Shown: positions 1-8,257, counted from the stretch's first letter. The stretch: 64,000 nucleotides of DNA from Pseudomonadota bacterium (GCA_023451825.1 JAEXYA010000051.1:99989-163988), one strand, 5' to 3'. Numbers and translations: made by a program. The notes: generated from the letters alone by a model not told the origin.

Positions 1-141
1 CTTGTTCTTCTCCGCATTGCGGCTCCAGATCGCCACATTGCAGCCGGCCGCAGCCAGCGCCTGGGCGATGCCAAGGCCGATACCGCCATTGCCGCCGGTG
101 ACGACGGCCACGCGGCCACTGAGATCGAAGATAGTGCTCAT
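1..141 (-). CDS. SDR family oxidoreductase, N-terminal part only
   Basis: The first 47 codons of a minus-strand gene whose remainder lies outside the window. The start is the ATG at 139-141. The protein begins MSTIFDLSGRVAVVTGGNGG and carries the Rossmann nucleotide-binding motif TGGNGGIG at about residues 15-22, which is typical of short-chain dehydrogenases/reductases using NAD(P)H. It is divergent from the acyl-CoA genes to its right. SDRs commonly supply the 3-hydroxyacyl-CoA dehydrogenase step in such clusters, but the substrate cannot be read from this fragment. Confidence 0.85.
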   Translation of the reverse strand, partial: MSTIFDLSGRVAVVTGGNGGIGLGIAQALAAAGCNVAIWSRNAEKNK

Positions 142-300
142 GGGTGTTTCCTCGCCTGGCGCAGGTTATGCCTGCGTCCTTGGTTGATCAGCTTTCCAAT
201 CGGGAGCATGGACAAGCACGTCCGAAAAATCAAATATGCTGACCGACATTCAATCGCGCCCACCGCGCGGAATAAACGCATATCAGCCTGCGAGGAAACC

Positions 301-1092
301 ATGCAGTTCAAACACGTCACCCTCGATTTCGACGGCAATGTCGCCATCCTGAAACTCGATCATCAGGAAGTGATGAACGCCGTCTCCATCGACATGCTCG
401 GCGGCCTCGCTGAAGCGCTGGCGGAAATCGACGAGCGCCGCGACGATGTGCGCTGCCTCGTCATCACCGGCGCCGGCCGTGCCTTCTGCACCGGCGCCAA
501 TCTGCAGGGCCGCAACAACGGCATCACCAAGCGCAACAGCGCCGGCGCGACGCTGGAGACCGCCTTCCATCCGTTCCTGCGCAAACTGCAGGGCCTGCAT
601 TGCCCGATCATCACCGCCGTCAACGGGCCCGCCGCCGGCGCCGGGATGAGCTTCGCGCTGATGGGCGATCTCATCCTGTGTGCGAAGTCGTCCTATTTCC
701 TGCAGGCCTTCCGCCGCATCGGCCTCGTGCCGGATTGCGGTTCGACCTGGATCCTGCCGCGCCTGATCGGTAAGGCGCGCTCCGTCGAGCTATCCTTGCT
801 CGGCGAAAAGCTTCCCGCCGAGAAAGCGCTGGAATGGGGCCTCATCAATCGCGTTTATGATGACGCGGTGCTGATGGAAGAAGCGATGAAGCTCGCGCAT
901 GATCTCGCCAATGGCCCGACGGTCGCGCTGTCGCTGATCCGCACGCTGTATTGGGAAAGCCAGGACAATACGTTCGAAGATCAGATCAATCTCGAAGTGA
1001 AGTCGCAGCGCATCGCCGGCAACTCGCCGGACTTCAAGGAAGGCGTCACGGCCTTCCTCGAAAAGCGCCCCGCAAAATTCACGGGCAAGTAA
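301..1092 (+). CDS. Enoyl-CoA hydratase/isomerase, PaaG-like
   Basis: A 263-residue crotonase-superfamily protein, the usual length. ATG 301 is preceded by GAGGAAA; the reading frame extends further upstream without a convincing start. The CoA/oxyanion-hole region reads TGAGRAFCTGANLQ near residues 56-69 and GPAAGAGMSFALMGD near 109-123. The segment QAFRRIGLVPDCGSTWILPR resembles PaaG-type isomerases, which use an Asp (the D of VPDCG) rather than the two Glu of classical hydratases. It therefore probably isomerises or hydrates an unsaturated acyl-CoA in the cytoplasm. It abuts the downstream kinase gene with no gap, which implies an operon. The exact substrate is unknown. Confidence 0.88.
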   Translation: MQFKHVTLDFDGNVAILKLDHQEVMNAVSIDMLGGLAEALAEIDERRDDVRCLVITGAGRAFCTGANLQGRNNGITKRNSAGATLETAFHPFLRKLQGLHCPIITAVNGPAAGAGMSFALMGDLILCAKSSYFLQAFRRIGLVPDCGSTWILPRLIGKARSVELSLLGEKLPAEKALEWGLINRVYDDAVLMEEAMKLAHDLANGPTVALSLIRTLYWESQDNTFEDQINLEVKSQRIAGNSPDFKEGVTAFLEKRPAKFTGK

Positions 1093-2091
1093 TTGAGTTC
1101 GGCCTCGGTCGCCGAACTATTATCACGCAGCGTCACGTCGTGGTGCGAAGGCGCCACCGGCGTGACGGATGCAAAACGTTTGTCCGGTGGTGCGAGTCAA
1201 GAGACGTGGTCGTTCGACATCACGCATCCCGACGGCGCCATCGGCGCGATCCTGCGCCGGGCACCACCGGGCTACGGCGCTGCGCCCGGCCGGGCGGCGG
1301 GACTGGATGCCGAAGCCGTGCTGATGCAACTGGCTTATGACGCAGGCGTGCCCTCGCCGAAGGTGCTGCACGTTTTGCAGGCAGTCGATGAACTTGGCAC
1401 TGGTTTCATCATGCAGCGAGTCGCTGGTGAAACGATTCCGCGAAAAATTTTGCGTGACAACGAATACGCGTCCGCGCGGCCGAAACTGGCGCGGCAATGC
1501 GGAGAAATTCTCGCCGGCATCCACGGATTGCCTGCCTCTGGTTTGCCGCAGCTCCGCCGCATGGATGCCGCAACAGAAATCGCGGAATTGCAGCAGGAGA
1601 TCGACAATTTCGATTGGCCGAGGCCGGTTTTCGAACTCGCTTTGCGCTGGCTGCGCGATCATGATCCCGGCCCATCCGAACGATTCACGCTGGTGCATGG
1701 CGATTTCCGCCACGGCAATCTGATGATCGGAAGCGATGGCGTGCGCGCCGTGCTTGATTGGGAGCTCGCGCATCTCGGCGATCCCATGGAAGATCTCGGC
1801 TGGATCTGCGTGAACTCCTGGCGCTTTGGTGAGATCGACAAACCGGTCGGCGGCTTCGGCGCTTATGAAGATTTGTTCGCCGGTTATGAAGCCGCGAGCG
1901 GCATCAAGGTCGATCCTGCACGCGTCAAATTCTGGGAAGTGATGGGCACGCTGCGCTGGGGCGTGATGTGCGTCGGCATGATGCAGCGGTTTCGCCTTGG
2001 GCCGGATCACTCGATGGAGCGCGCAATGATCGGGCGACGATCATCGGAGACGGAGATCGATCTGCTCAGGCTGCTGGCGCCGAGGAGCTAG
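1093..2091 (+). CDS. APH-type phosphotransferase (ACAD10/11 or LvaA-like kinase)
   Basis: A 332-residue protein of the aminoglycoside/choline kinase fold. The TTG start at 1093 directly follows the TAA of the upstream gene. The catalytic loop LVHGDFRHGNLMIG lies near residues 201-214 (Asp base in HGD, Asn in HGN), followed by the metal-binding VLDWELAHLGDP near 219-230. Antibiotic resistance is unlikely in this setting. In animals the same domain is fused to an acyl-CoA dehydrogenase (ACAD10/11), and in Pseudomonas the lva operon uses such a kinase on hydroxyacyl-CoA. The neighbours here (DUF6285 gene and acyl-CoA dehydrogenase) fit that role. The substrate is inferred. Confidence 0.85.
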   Translation: MSSASVAELLSRSVTSWCEGATGVTDAKRLSGGASQETWSFDITHPDGAIGAILRRAPPGYGAAPGRAAGLDAEAVLMQLAYDAGVPSPKVLHVLQAVDELGTGFIMQRVAGETIPRKILRDNEYASARPKLARQCGEILAGIHGLPASGLPQLRRMDAATEIAELQQEIDNFDWPRPVFELALRWLRDHDPGPSERFTLVHGDFRHGNLMIGSDGVRAVLDWELAHLGDPMEDLGWICVNSWRFGEIDKPVGGFGAYEDLFAGYEAASGIKVDPARVKFWEVMGTLRWGVMCVGMMQRFRLGPDHSMERAMIGRRSSETEIDLLRLLAPRS

Positions 2092-2094
2092 AAC

Positions 2095-2463
2095 ATGCAG
2101 GACGAACCGAGGCCGGATGAACTGGTGAAAGCCGTCGCGGATTTTCTCCGCAACGACATCGCCCCGCAGATGTCCGGTCATGCGGGTTTCAAGCTGCGCG
2201 TTGCGATCAATGCGCTGGATCTGGTGACGCGGCAGTTGACGCTCGCGGATGACAGCGATGCCGCGGAGCTGCATCGATTGACGATGCTGCTCGGCGTGAA
2301 TGGCGATCTGTCCGCATTGAATCGCGATCTTGCCGAGGCCATCCGCAGCGGCAATCTCGACCTTTCGTCGCCCGGGCTGAAGGATCATCTGTGGCAGACG
2401 ACGCTGGCGAAGCTGGAGGTCGATCAGCCCGGTTACGCGGCGTATAAGAGAGAGAAGGAGTAG
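2095..2463 (+). CDS. DUF6285-type small protein, possible kinase partner
   Basis: A 122-residue soluble, acidic, mostly helical protein with no signal peptide. ATG 2095 lies 3 bases after the kinase stop codon, so co-translation is likely. It matches my recollection of the DUF6285 family, which travels with APH-type kinases. By position and size it is the counterpart of the small LvaB protein that accompanies LvaA, but homology to LvaB was not tested. No catalytic motif is visible. Its TAG stop codon is the first three bases of a palindromic repeat. Confidence 0.75.
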   Translation: MQDEPRPDELVKAVADFLRNDIAPQMSGHAGFKLRVAINALDLVTRQLTLADDSDAAELHRLTMLLGVNGDLSALNRDLAEAIRSGNLDLSSPGLKDHLWQTTLAKLEVDQPGYAAYKREKE

Positions 2464-2539
2464 GGTGGGCAAAGCAAAGCGTGCCCACCATCGAGTGTCG
2501 TGAAGGTGGTGGTGGGCACGCTACGCTTTGCCCACCCTA
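2461..2539. repeat. Palindromic intergenic repeat, family A
   Basis: An inverted repeat with outer arms TAGGGTGGGCAAAGC and GCTTTGCCCACCCTA and inner arms GTGCCCACC / GGTGGGCAC around a short variable loop. It lies between convergent genes and could act as a bidirectional transcript end. A second copy is at 22776-22856. The left arm begins inside the stop codon of the DUF6285 gene. Confidence 0.9.
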
Positions 2540-2548
2540 AGCCCTGCC

Positions 2549-3328
2549 TTACTTCCCTTTCCAGTTCGGCTTGCGCTTTTCCGAAAACGCCTTCGGGCCT
2601 TCCACATAGTCTTCCGATGCCGCCATCTCCTTCACCGCGGGATAGTCGCGCTGTTCGGTGATGGCCTGTTCGAGCGACACCGCCATGCCCTTCTGGATCG
2701 CCTGCTTCGACGCGCGGATCGACATCGGCGAGTTCTGGCAGATGGTCTCGGCCCAGCGCAGCGCAGCGTTCAGCGCTTCGCCTTGCGGCACCACTTCATT
2801 TACGAAGCCGAGCTCATAACCCTCCTGCGCCTTCACGTGGCGTGCAGTGAGGATCATGCCCATGGCGCGCTTCATGCCGATCTGGCGCGGCAGGCGCTGC
2901 AGGCCGCCGGCGAGTGCGGCAAGGCCGACGCGCGGCTCCGGCAGGGCGAAGGTTGCGTTCTCGGCAGCGATGATGAGATCGCAGGCCAGCGCGATTTCAA
3001 AACCGCCGCCCATGGCCACGCCGTTCACGGCAGCGATGATCGGCTTGTCGCAATCGAAGCGCGCGGTGAGGCCAGCGAAGCCCGATGTGTTCCAGCCGCG
3101 CTTGCCACCGGCCGCCTGCCATTTCAGGTCGTTGCCGGCGCAGAACGCCTTGTCACCGGCGCCGGTGACCACGGCCACCCATTGCTCGGGATCGTTGGCG
3201 AATTCGTTGAATACTTCATGCAACTCGTTATGCGCATCGGTGTGCAGCGCGTTGTAAACTTCCGGGCGCGACAGCGTGACGATGGTGATCGGGCCCTTGC
3301 GGGTGACGGTGGAGAATTGCAGAGCCAT
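2549..3328 (-). CDS. Enoyl-CoA hydratase/isomerase family protein
   Basis: A 259-residue crotonase-fold enzyme. The ATG at 3328 has GGGAGGCCACC just upstream; the longer frame to 3463 lacks support. The oxyanion-hole segment TGAGDKAFCAGNDLKW and the GGGFEIALACDLIIA motif are present, with a Glu in FEIAL and another in LPEPRVGL at the positions of the two catalytic glutamates of hydratases. It resembles the crotonobetainyl-CoA/enoyl-CoA hydratase branch. It is divergent from the acyl-CoA dehydrogenase at 3477, with about 150 bp of shared promoter region, so the two probably act in one beta-oxidation-like route. Confidence 0.88.
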   Translation of the reverse strand: MALQFSTVTRKGPITIVTLSRPEVYNALHTDAHNELHEVFNEFANDPEQWVAVVTGAGDKAFCAGNDLKWQAAGGKRGWNTSGFAGLTARFDCDKPIIAAVNGVAMGGGFEIALACDLIIAAENATFALPEPRVGLAALAGGLQRLPRQIGMKRAMGMILTARHVKAQEGYELGFVNEVVPQGEALNAALRWAETICQNSPMSIRASKQAIQKGMAVSLEQAITEQRDYPAVKEMAASEDYVEGPKAFSEKRKPNWKGK

Positions 3329-3476
3329 GGTGGCCTCCCGGTTTTGAGTGCGGTGTTTTTCGTTGCGCAGAATTTCGAGCGCGGCATGGCTGCGCTTGAC
3401 TTGGCCACACGATGCCATCTTAATCGCCCGATTAACAAGAGCAACAAAGCTCGCATAAGACATCGGGAGCAGCGCC

Positions 3477-4751
3477 GTGGATTTTTCTTTACCGGCCGAT
3501 CTGGTCGCCTATCTCGCCGAACTCGACAGTTTTATCTTGCGCGAGATCAAACCGCTCGAAGAGCAGGATGACAATATCCGCTTCTTCGATCATCGCCGCG
3601 AATGGGCGCGCACCGATTTCGACAATGGTGGCCTGCCACGCCATGAATGGGAAAAGCTGCTGCGCGAGGCCAAGAACCGCGCCGATGCTGCCGGCCATCT
3701 CCGCTTCGCGATTCCCAAGCGTTATGGCGGCAAGGATGGCAGCAATCTCTGGATGGCCGTCATCCGCGAGCATTTTGCGAGCAAGGGTCTCGGCCTGCAC
3801 AACGATCTGCAGAACGAACACTCCATCGTCGGCAATCTGCCGCTGGTGACGATGCTGGATCGGTATGGGCGCGACGATCAGAAGGAGATGATCGAAGGCT
3901 CCATCACCGGAAAATATCGCATCACCTTTGGTCTCACGGAGCCCGAACACGGCTCCGATGCCACGCATATGGAGACCACGGCGGTCGAGACCACGCGCGA
4001 TGGGGTTAAGGGGTGGCTCATCAATGGCGAGAAGATGTGGACCACGGGCATGCATGTCGCCACGCATTGCTCGGTGTTTGCGCGCACCTCGGGCAAGGAC
4101 GGCGATGCGCGCGGCATCACCTGTTTCCTGGTGCCGGCGAAAACGGATGGCGTGAAGGTTGAAGAATATATGTGGACCTTCAATATGCCGACGGATCATC
4201 CGCGGGTGTCGTTCACCGACGTGTTCGTGCCGGAGGATGCGTTGTTCGGCGAGATCGGACGCGGCCTCTCATTGGCGCAGTGTTTCGTGCACGAGAATCG
4301 CATCCGCCAGGCGGCCAGCTCGCTCGGCGCGGCCGTCTATTGCATCAACGAGAGCGTCAAATATGCGCGTGAACGAAAGCCGTTCGGCGAGGAGCTGGCG
4401 CGCAATCAGGGTATCCAGTTTCCGCTAGTGGAGCTTGCCACGCAGGCCGAGATGCTGCGGCTGCTGATCCGCAAGACGGCGTGGGAGATGGACCAGCTGA
4501 CCCAGGCACAGGTCGAGCACACGCTGTCGGACAAGGTGTCCATGTGTAACTACTGGGCCAACCGGTTGTGCTGTGAATCTGCCGATCGCGCGATGCAGGT
4601 GCATGGCGGCATGGGCTATTCGCGGCACAAGCCATTCGAGCATATCTACCGCCACCACCGTCGCTATCGCATCACCGAAGGCAGCGAAGAAATCCAGAAA
4701 CGCAAGGTGGCGGGGTTTTTGTTCGGGTATATGGGCGTCAATAAGCACTGA
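3477..4751 (+). CDS. Acyl-CoA dehydrogenase (ACAD10/11-like)
   Basis: A 424-residue FAD flavoprotein dehydrogenase. The GTG start at 3477 has GGGAG at 3465-3469. The FAD/substrate motif FGLTEPEHGSDATHMETT lies near residues 149-166 and the signature MQVHGGMGYSRHKPFEHIYR near 376-395. The C-terminal ITEGSEEIQKR keeps a Glu at the place of the medium-chain ACAD base. The N-terminus (PADLVAYLAELDSFI) is longer than in classic ACADs and resembles the ACAD domain of ACAD10/11. Together with the APH kinase at 1093 it may remove phosphate and hydrogen equivalents from a phosphorylated hydroxyacyl-CoA. Electrons would pass to ETF. Confidence 0.87.
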   Translation: MDFSLPADLVAYLAELDSFILREIKPLEEQDDNIRFFDHRREWARTDFDNGGLPRHEWEKLLREAKNRADAAGHLRFAIPKRYGGKDGSNLWMAVIREHFASKGLGLHNDLQNEHSIVGNLPLVTMLDRYGRDDQKEMIEGSITGKYRITFGLTEPEHGSDATHMETTAVETTRDGVKGWLINGEKMWTTGMHVATHCSVFARTSGKDGDARGITCFLVPAKTDGVKVEEYMWTFNMPTDHPRVSFTDVFVPEDALFGEIGRGLSLAQCFVHENRIRQAASSLGAAVYCINESVKYARERKPFGEELARNQGIQFPLVELATQAEMLRLLIRKTAWEMDQLTQAQVEHTLSDKVSMCNYWANRLCCESADRAMQVHGGMGYSRHKPFEHIYRHHRRYRITEGSEEIQKRKVAGFLFGYMGVNKH

Positions 4752-4756
4752 GCTGC

Positions 4757-4857
4757 TAGGATGGGTAGAGCCAAGGCGCAACGCGCCGGAGCGAAACCCA
4801 TCGGGCCATCGATGTGGCAACTACGGTGATGGGTTTCGCTTCGCTCTACCCATCCTA
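4757..4857. repeat. Palindromic intergenic repeat, family B
   Basis: Inverted repeat with arms TAGGATGGGTAGAGC and GCTCTACCCATCCTA and inner arms GCGAAACCCATC / GATGGGTTTCGC. It occupies the gap between convergent genes. Related copies are at 32491-32585 and 52568-52646, and a divergent one at 7734-7819. Confidence 0.9.
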
Positions 4858-4868
4858 CGGCTGCGGAA

Positions 4869-5513
4869 TTAATCGATCAGCGCCGTAATCTCGCTCGGCG
4901 CCATCACCAAATGCTTCGCGCCAGCCTCGGTCAACTCCGTGCGTCCGCCATAACCATATACGGCGCCGATCGCGGATATGCCGTTATTCGCGGCGCCGAT
5001 CACATCATGCTTGCGATCGCCGATCATGATCGCGCGTGCCGGATCGGTCTCGGTCTCATCCAGTGCGTAGCGTAGCAGGTCACTCTTATCGACCCGCGTG
5101 CCATCCAGCTCCGAGCCGAACACGCGCGTAAAGTATTTGCGCAGTTCGAAGTGATCGATGATGCGATCAGCGAACACATGCGGCTTGCTGGTAGCCACAA
5201 ACAATTTGCGCCCGGAGCCATGCAGTGCCGCCAACACCGGGACAATGCCGTCATACAGCGTGTTCTCGAACAGGCCGATCGTACCGAAACGCTCGCGATA
5301 AAGTTCGACGCCGCGGTCGGCATGTTCTTCGCCACCGAGCAGCGCGACAAAACTCGCGCGCAGCGGCGGGCCGATGCACCAGGTCAGCTCGTCCTGCGTC
5401 GGCACCGGAATGTTCAGCTTTTCGAGCGCGTATTGGATCGAGCCGGTGATGCCGGGTTTGGGATCACTCAGCGTGCCGTCGAGATCGAAGAACACGGTGT
5501 CAATGTTGCGCAT
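4869..5513 (-). CDS. HAD-family hydrolase, phosphoglycolate-phosphatase-like
   Basis: A 214-residue haloacid-dehalogenase hydrolase. Motif I is FFDLDGTL (residues 8-15, nucleophile Asp10), motif II lies around VATSKPH, and motif IV is MIGDRKHDVIGA. A helical cap sits between motifs I and II, as in Gph/PpaX subfamily IA phosphatases. It probably dephosphorylates a small sugar phosphate or phosphoglycolate. Its ATG at 5513 overlaps the TGA of the upstream gene by one base (TGATG), so translation is coupled. ACAD10 also carries a HAD domain, but this gene is separated from the acyl-CoA module by a repeat and lies on the opposite strand. Confidence 0.85.
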   Translation of the reverse strand: MRNIDTVFFDLDGTLSDPKPGITGSIQYALEKLNIPVPTQDELTWCIGPPLRASFVALLGGEEHADRGVELYRERFGTIGLFENTLYDGIVPVLAALHGSGRKLFVATSKPHVFADRIIDHFELRKYFTRVFGSELDGTRVDKSDLLRYALDETETDPARAIMIGDRKHDVIGAANNGISAIGAVYGYGGRTELTEAGAKHLVMAPSEITALID

Positions 5514-5887
5514 CAGTTGGCATACCTTGCGGTGAGATCGCGCGAGATCCGCGCACCCTCTTCGACATGGCGGCGGATCGCCGTATTCGCCGCCGGCGTG
5601 CAGGTGCGATAGGTCTGCTGGAAGCCGTTATAGCCGCGATTGAAGGCGGCGATCATGCGGGCGCGGCGCTCGCCGGAGGGCGTCTCGGCATCGACCAGCG
5701 CCTGCATTTCGCTGCGCCATTTGTTGCCTTCGTTGTTGCCGCAGATTCCGCGCAGGTAATGCAGCGAGCCGAGGATTTCGGACATACGCTGCAATTCGCC
5801 GTCGAACGGCGCGGCGCCGTCCTGTGCGAGTGCAGGCGTGGAGCCGAGGACGGTGGCGATCAAAATGATGAGCAGTGGCTTGCGCAT
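5513..5887 (-). CDS. TIGR02301-type secreted protein
   Basis: A 124-residue protein starting at the ATG at 5887 with a clear signal peptide (MRKPLLIILIATVLGSTPALAQ, cleavage after ALA). The mature part (SEILGSLHYLRGICG, SEMQALVDAE, FNRGYNGFQQTYRTC) has two conserved Cys and matches a family restricted to Rhizobiales (TIGR02301). Its function is unknown and it is probably periplasmic. It is the first gene of a two-gene unit with the HAD hydrolase. Confidence 0.82.
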   Translation of the reverse strand: MRKPLLIILIATVLGSTPALAQDGAAPFDGELQRMSEILGSLHYLRGICGNNEGNKWRSEMQALVDAETPSGERRARMIAAFNRGYNGFQQTYRTCTPAANTAIRRHVEEGARISRDLTARYAN

Positions 5888-5964
5888 GATGGGTCCGGGA
5901 ACCCGGCTGATATGCCTGCAGGAGGCGGCCGAAGCAAGGCGAAGCGGTGGAAGTGGTAAAACGC

Positions 5965-6381
5965 TCAGCCGCCGGCCAGATCCTGCGCCATGGCGAGGAT
6001 CGCAGCGAGCCCATCGGTGGTCTTGTATTGGCCGATATCGGCGGGATCGACCCAAGCGAAATCGTCCAGTTCGTCATTCAGTTCTGGTTCGCCCTCCACC
6101 CAGCGGGCGGCGAAGGACATGACCAGATAATGTCCGCCGACACCGTCCTTGGGTAGCACCTCCCGGAAGCCCGACAAGCCAACGAGGTCGATCACAAGGC
6201 CGGTCTCTTCCATCACTTCGCGGGCCAGAGCCTCGGCCAGCGACTCGCCGAATTCGACGCGTCCGCCGGGTAGCGAATAGAGGCCTTTACCGGGCGCGCG
6301 GGTACGGCGAACCAGCAATACTTTGCCGTCGCGAAAAATCGCGGCGCTGGTGGCGAGCTGCGGATGCGTGGGCTGGGACAC
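5965..6381 (-). CDS. NUDIX hydrolase
   Basis: A 138-residue protein with a canonical Nudix box, GRVEFGESLAEALAREVMEE followed by TGL (GX5EX7REUXEEXGU), at about residues 40-62. It hydrolyses nucleoside diphosphates linked to another moiety; specificity cannot be predicted. GTG at 6381 is the start; SD-like GAGAG lies upstream. It is 10 bp downstream of the conserved hypothetical gene at 6392, so the two are probably co-transcribed. Its MutT-like role in sanitising oxidised nucleotides is one possibility. Confidence 0.88.
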   Translation of the reverse strand: MSQPTHPQLATSAAIFRDGKVLLVRRTRAPGKGLYSLPGGRVEFGESLAEALAREVMEETGLVIDLVGLSGFREVLPKDGVGGHYLVMSFAARWVEGEPELNDELDDFAWVDPADIGQYKTTDGLAAILAMAQDLAGG

Positions 6382-6391
6382 GGAGAGAGCC

Positions 6392-6907
6392 TTACTGTGC
6401 CATGATGCTGTCGACGTCGGATTGCTCGTCGCGGCCGTTGATGATGCCGCCGGCGGTGCCGATCATGGGCTTGACCCAGGCGGCCGCCTGCTCGGCCAGC
6501 TTGGCGCGGGTGGCGTCCTGCTGGACGGTGCGCATGGCTTCGCCGACGGTCATCAGGATCTGCGTCATCTTGGAGACCATCGCGTCGAACTCGGTCCGCA
6601 CAGCGGACGGCGCGGCTTCGTAGGCGGCGATGGCGAGGTCGCGGCCCTTGAAATTCGATTTGATGAAGTGCTCGGCATAGCTGAGCGGTTGCCACTCCAG
6701 AAACAGCTCGTAGCAATCCGGCATGTCCGGGATCAGCTCGAGCAGCATGATCGCTTCGTTGAAGTGATTCAGGTAATCGGTGGCAAGGCCCGTGCGCGGA
6801 TTGATATTGGCGGCAGCCAGCACCTCCGCCGATGCCGGGAGGCCCGTGCTCGCGCGTTCCCAATCAGGGCGATTGTCTTGCGCTGGTTGCAGGGCCGTCA
6901 TGCTCAT
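6392..6907 (-). CDS. Conserved hypothetical protein
   Basis: A 171-residue soluble protein, start taken at ATG 6907 (a GTG at 6916 is in frame). It is rich in helices, with the segment YLNHFNEAIMLLELIPDMPD near residue 44 and Asp/Glu-rich ends. There are no membrane segments, cofactor motifs or signal peptide. I recognise it only as a protein of the type conserved in Bradyrhizobium relatives, and no function can be assigned. It is divergent from the SRAP gene, with a promoter gap of about 60 bp. Confidence 0.65.
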   Translation of the reverse strand: MSMTALQPAQDNRPDWERASTGLPASAEVLAAANINPRTGLATDYLNHFNEAIMLLELIPDMPDCYELFLEWQPLSYAEHFIKSNFKGRDLAIAAYEAAPSAVRTEFDAMVSKMTQILMTVGEAMRTVQQDATRAKLAEQAAAWVKPMIGTAGGIINGRDEQSDVDSIMAQ

Positions 6908-6968
6908 ATTCGCCACTGTTGGCGTTTCGGGTTAAAACGACCTGAAGACTCGAGGTTCGGCAAACGGA

Positions 6969-7724
6969 ATGTGTGGACGGTTCGTCATTACATCGACGCC
7001 GGAGGCGTTGCGACAGGTATTTGACTACATTGAACAGCCGAATTTCCCGGCACGCTATAATATCGCCCCAACACAGCCTGTGCCTGTCGTTCTTGTCGAG
7101 AACGGCGCCCGTCATTTCCGCTTGATGCGCTGGGGCTTCGTCCCATCCTGGGTGAAAGACCCGCGCAAGTTTACGTTGCTGATTAATGCACGCGCCGAAA
7201 CGGTGCAAGAAAAGCCCGCATTCAAAAACGCCATCCGGCGCCGTCGCTGCCTGATTCCTGCCGATGGTTACTATGAATGGCAAAGCAGCAGTGGACGCAA
7301 ACAGCCGTATTTTATCTATCCGCACGCGGGTGGCCCGATCGGTTTTGCAGGAATTGCCGAAACCTGGATGGGACCGAATGGGGAGGAGATCGACAGCGTC
7401 GCGATCATCACGGCGGAAGCAACCACCGGCATGTCGGTTCTGCACCATCGCGTACCGGTGACGATTGCGGGTGACCGGTTCGGTGACTGGCTGGATTGTC
7501 GCAGCGACAGTGCGACAGAGGTGATGGAGCTATTGGCCGCGCCTGCGGATGGCGCTTTTGCGTGGCATCCGGTCTCGCCGGTGGTCGGCAGAGTGGCGGT
7601 GGATGAGCCGCAATTGATTTTGCCGATCTCGGAAGATGAGATGATGGCGGCGCCTCAGGCGAAGAAGGCGGCGCGCAGAGCAGCGCCAGTGGCAGAGGAT
7701 GGCGGGCAGGGGTCTTTGTTTTGA
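6969..7724 (+). CDS. yedK: SRAP-family abasic-site DNA-protein crosslink protein (YedK/HMCES)
   Basis: A 251-residue protein starting MCGRF. After Met removal Cys2 forms the thiazolidine crosslink with abasic sites in single-stranded DNA. The other active-site residues are present: Asn31 in NIAPTQ, Glu103 in YYEW and His160 in HHRVPV. The family shields abasic sites at replication forks and is often SOS-associated, though no LexA box was seen here. The C-terminal tail is Ala/Lys-rich. It is monocistronic and followed by a palindromic repeat. Confidence 0.93.
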   Translation: MCGRFVITSTPEALRQVFDYIEQPNFPARYNIAPTQPVPVVLVENGARHFRLMRWGFVPSWVKDPRKFTLLINARAETVQEKPAFKNAIRRRRCLIPADGYYEWQSSSGRKQPYFIYPHAGGPIGFAGIAETWMGPNGEEIDSVAIITAEATTGMSVLHHRVPVTIAGDRFGDWLDCRSDSATEVMELLAAPADGAFAWHPVSPVVGRVAVDEPQLILPISEDEMMAAPQAKKAARRAAPVAEDGGQGSLF

Positions 7725-7733
7725 GCTCTGATT

Positions 7734-7819
7734 GTAGAATGGGTTGAACAAAGCGATACCCATCACAACAAGCTGCGGAGCAGGTGGTAATGGGTATCGC
7801 TTTGCTCAACCCATCCCAC
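7734..7819. repeat. Palindromic intergenic repeat, divergent family B
   Basis: Inverted repeat with arms GTAGAATGGGTTGAACAAAG and CTTTGCTCAACCCATCCCAC and inner arms GCGATACCCAT / ATGGGTATCGC. The architecture is the same as family B but the arms differ (GGGTTGAACAAAGC instead of GGGTAGAGC). It sits between convergent yedK and the GNAT gene. Confidence 0.85.
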
Positions 7820-7828
7820 GCGACGGAG

Positions 7829-8257
7829 TCATGGCGTCGCCGGCCGTCCATCCAGCCACTTTGCATAGATCACGCGGTCCTGCGGAGCATAATCGAGCTT
7901 TTCGTAGAATTTCTGCACGCTCGTATTATCCCCGCGCACCAGCAGCATCAGCTTTTCGATGCCGCGTGCGCGCAGCCAGTCTTCGGCGGCCGCCATGATG
8001 CTGCGGCCGAAATCCTTGCCCTGATGATCGGGATCGACAGCGACATAATAGACCCAGCCGCGATGGCCATCATGGCCGACCAGCACTGTGGCAACGATGC
8101 TGTCGCCATCGCGGCCAACCAGTACGTCGGAATTGCCGTCGCGACGGGCCAGTGCAATGTCCGCAGCCGAGTCGTTCCATGGCCGCGCGAGATTGCAGCG
8201 CTGCCAGAGATCGATCACGACAGGGATATCGGCATCGACGATGGGGCTGACGATCAC
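7829..8257 (-). CDS. GNAT-family N-acetyltransferase
   Basis: A 142-residue acetyltransferase of the YpeA-like group. The acetyl-CoA pyrophosphate loop is DPDHQGKDFGRSIMAAAE at about residues 76-93, and the C-terminal LMLLVRGDNTSVQKFYEKLD is the usual GNAT motif B. The GTG start at 8257 overlaps the stop of the upstream FAD oxidase gene by 4 bases, so the two are translationally coupled. The substrate may be a protein N-terminus or a small amine and is unknown. Confidence 0.87.
   Translation of the reverse strand: MIVSPIVDADIPVVIDLWQRCNLARPWNDSAADIALARRDGNSDVLVGRDGDSIVATVLVGHDGHRGWVYYVAVDPDHQGKDFGRSIMAAAEDWLRARGIEKLMLLVRGDNTSVQKFYEKLDYAPQDRVIYAKWLDGRPATP

Noticed and set aside
1093..2091. 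Aminoglycoside resistance gene
   Set aside because: The kinase fold matches, but its context and the HGDFRHGN variant fit the ACAD10/11-LvaA group rather than resistance enzymes.
2528..3571. Long plus-strand open frame opposite the enoyl-CoA hydratase gene
   Set aside because: It is a shadow of the minus-strand crotonase with Arg/His-rich, non-protein-like composition; the minus-strand protein has clear family motifs.
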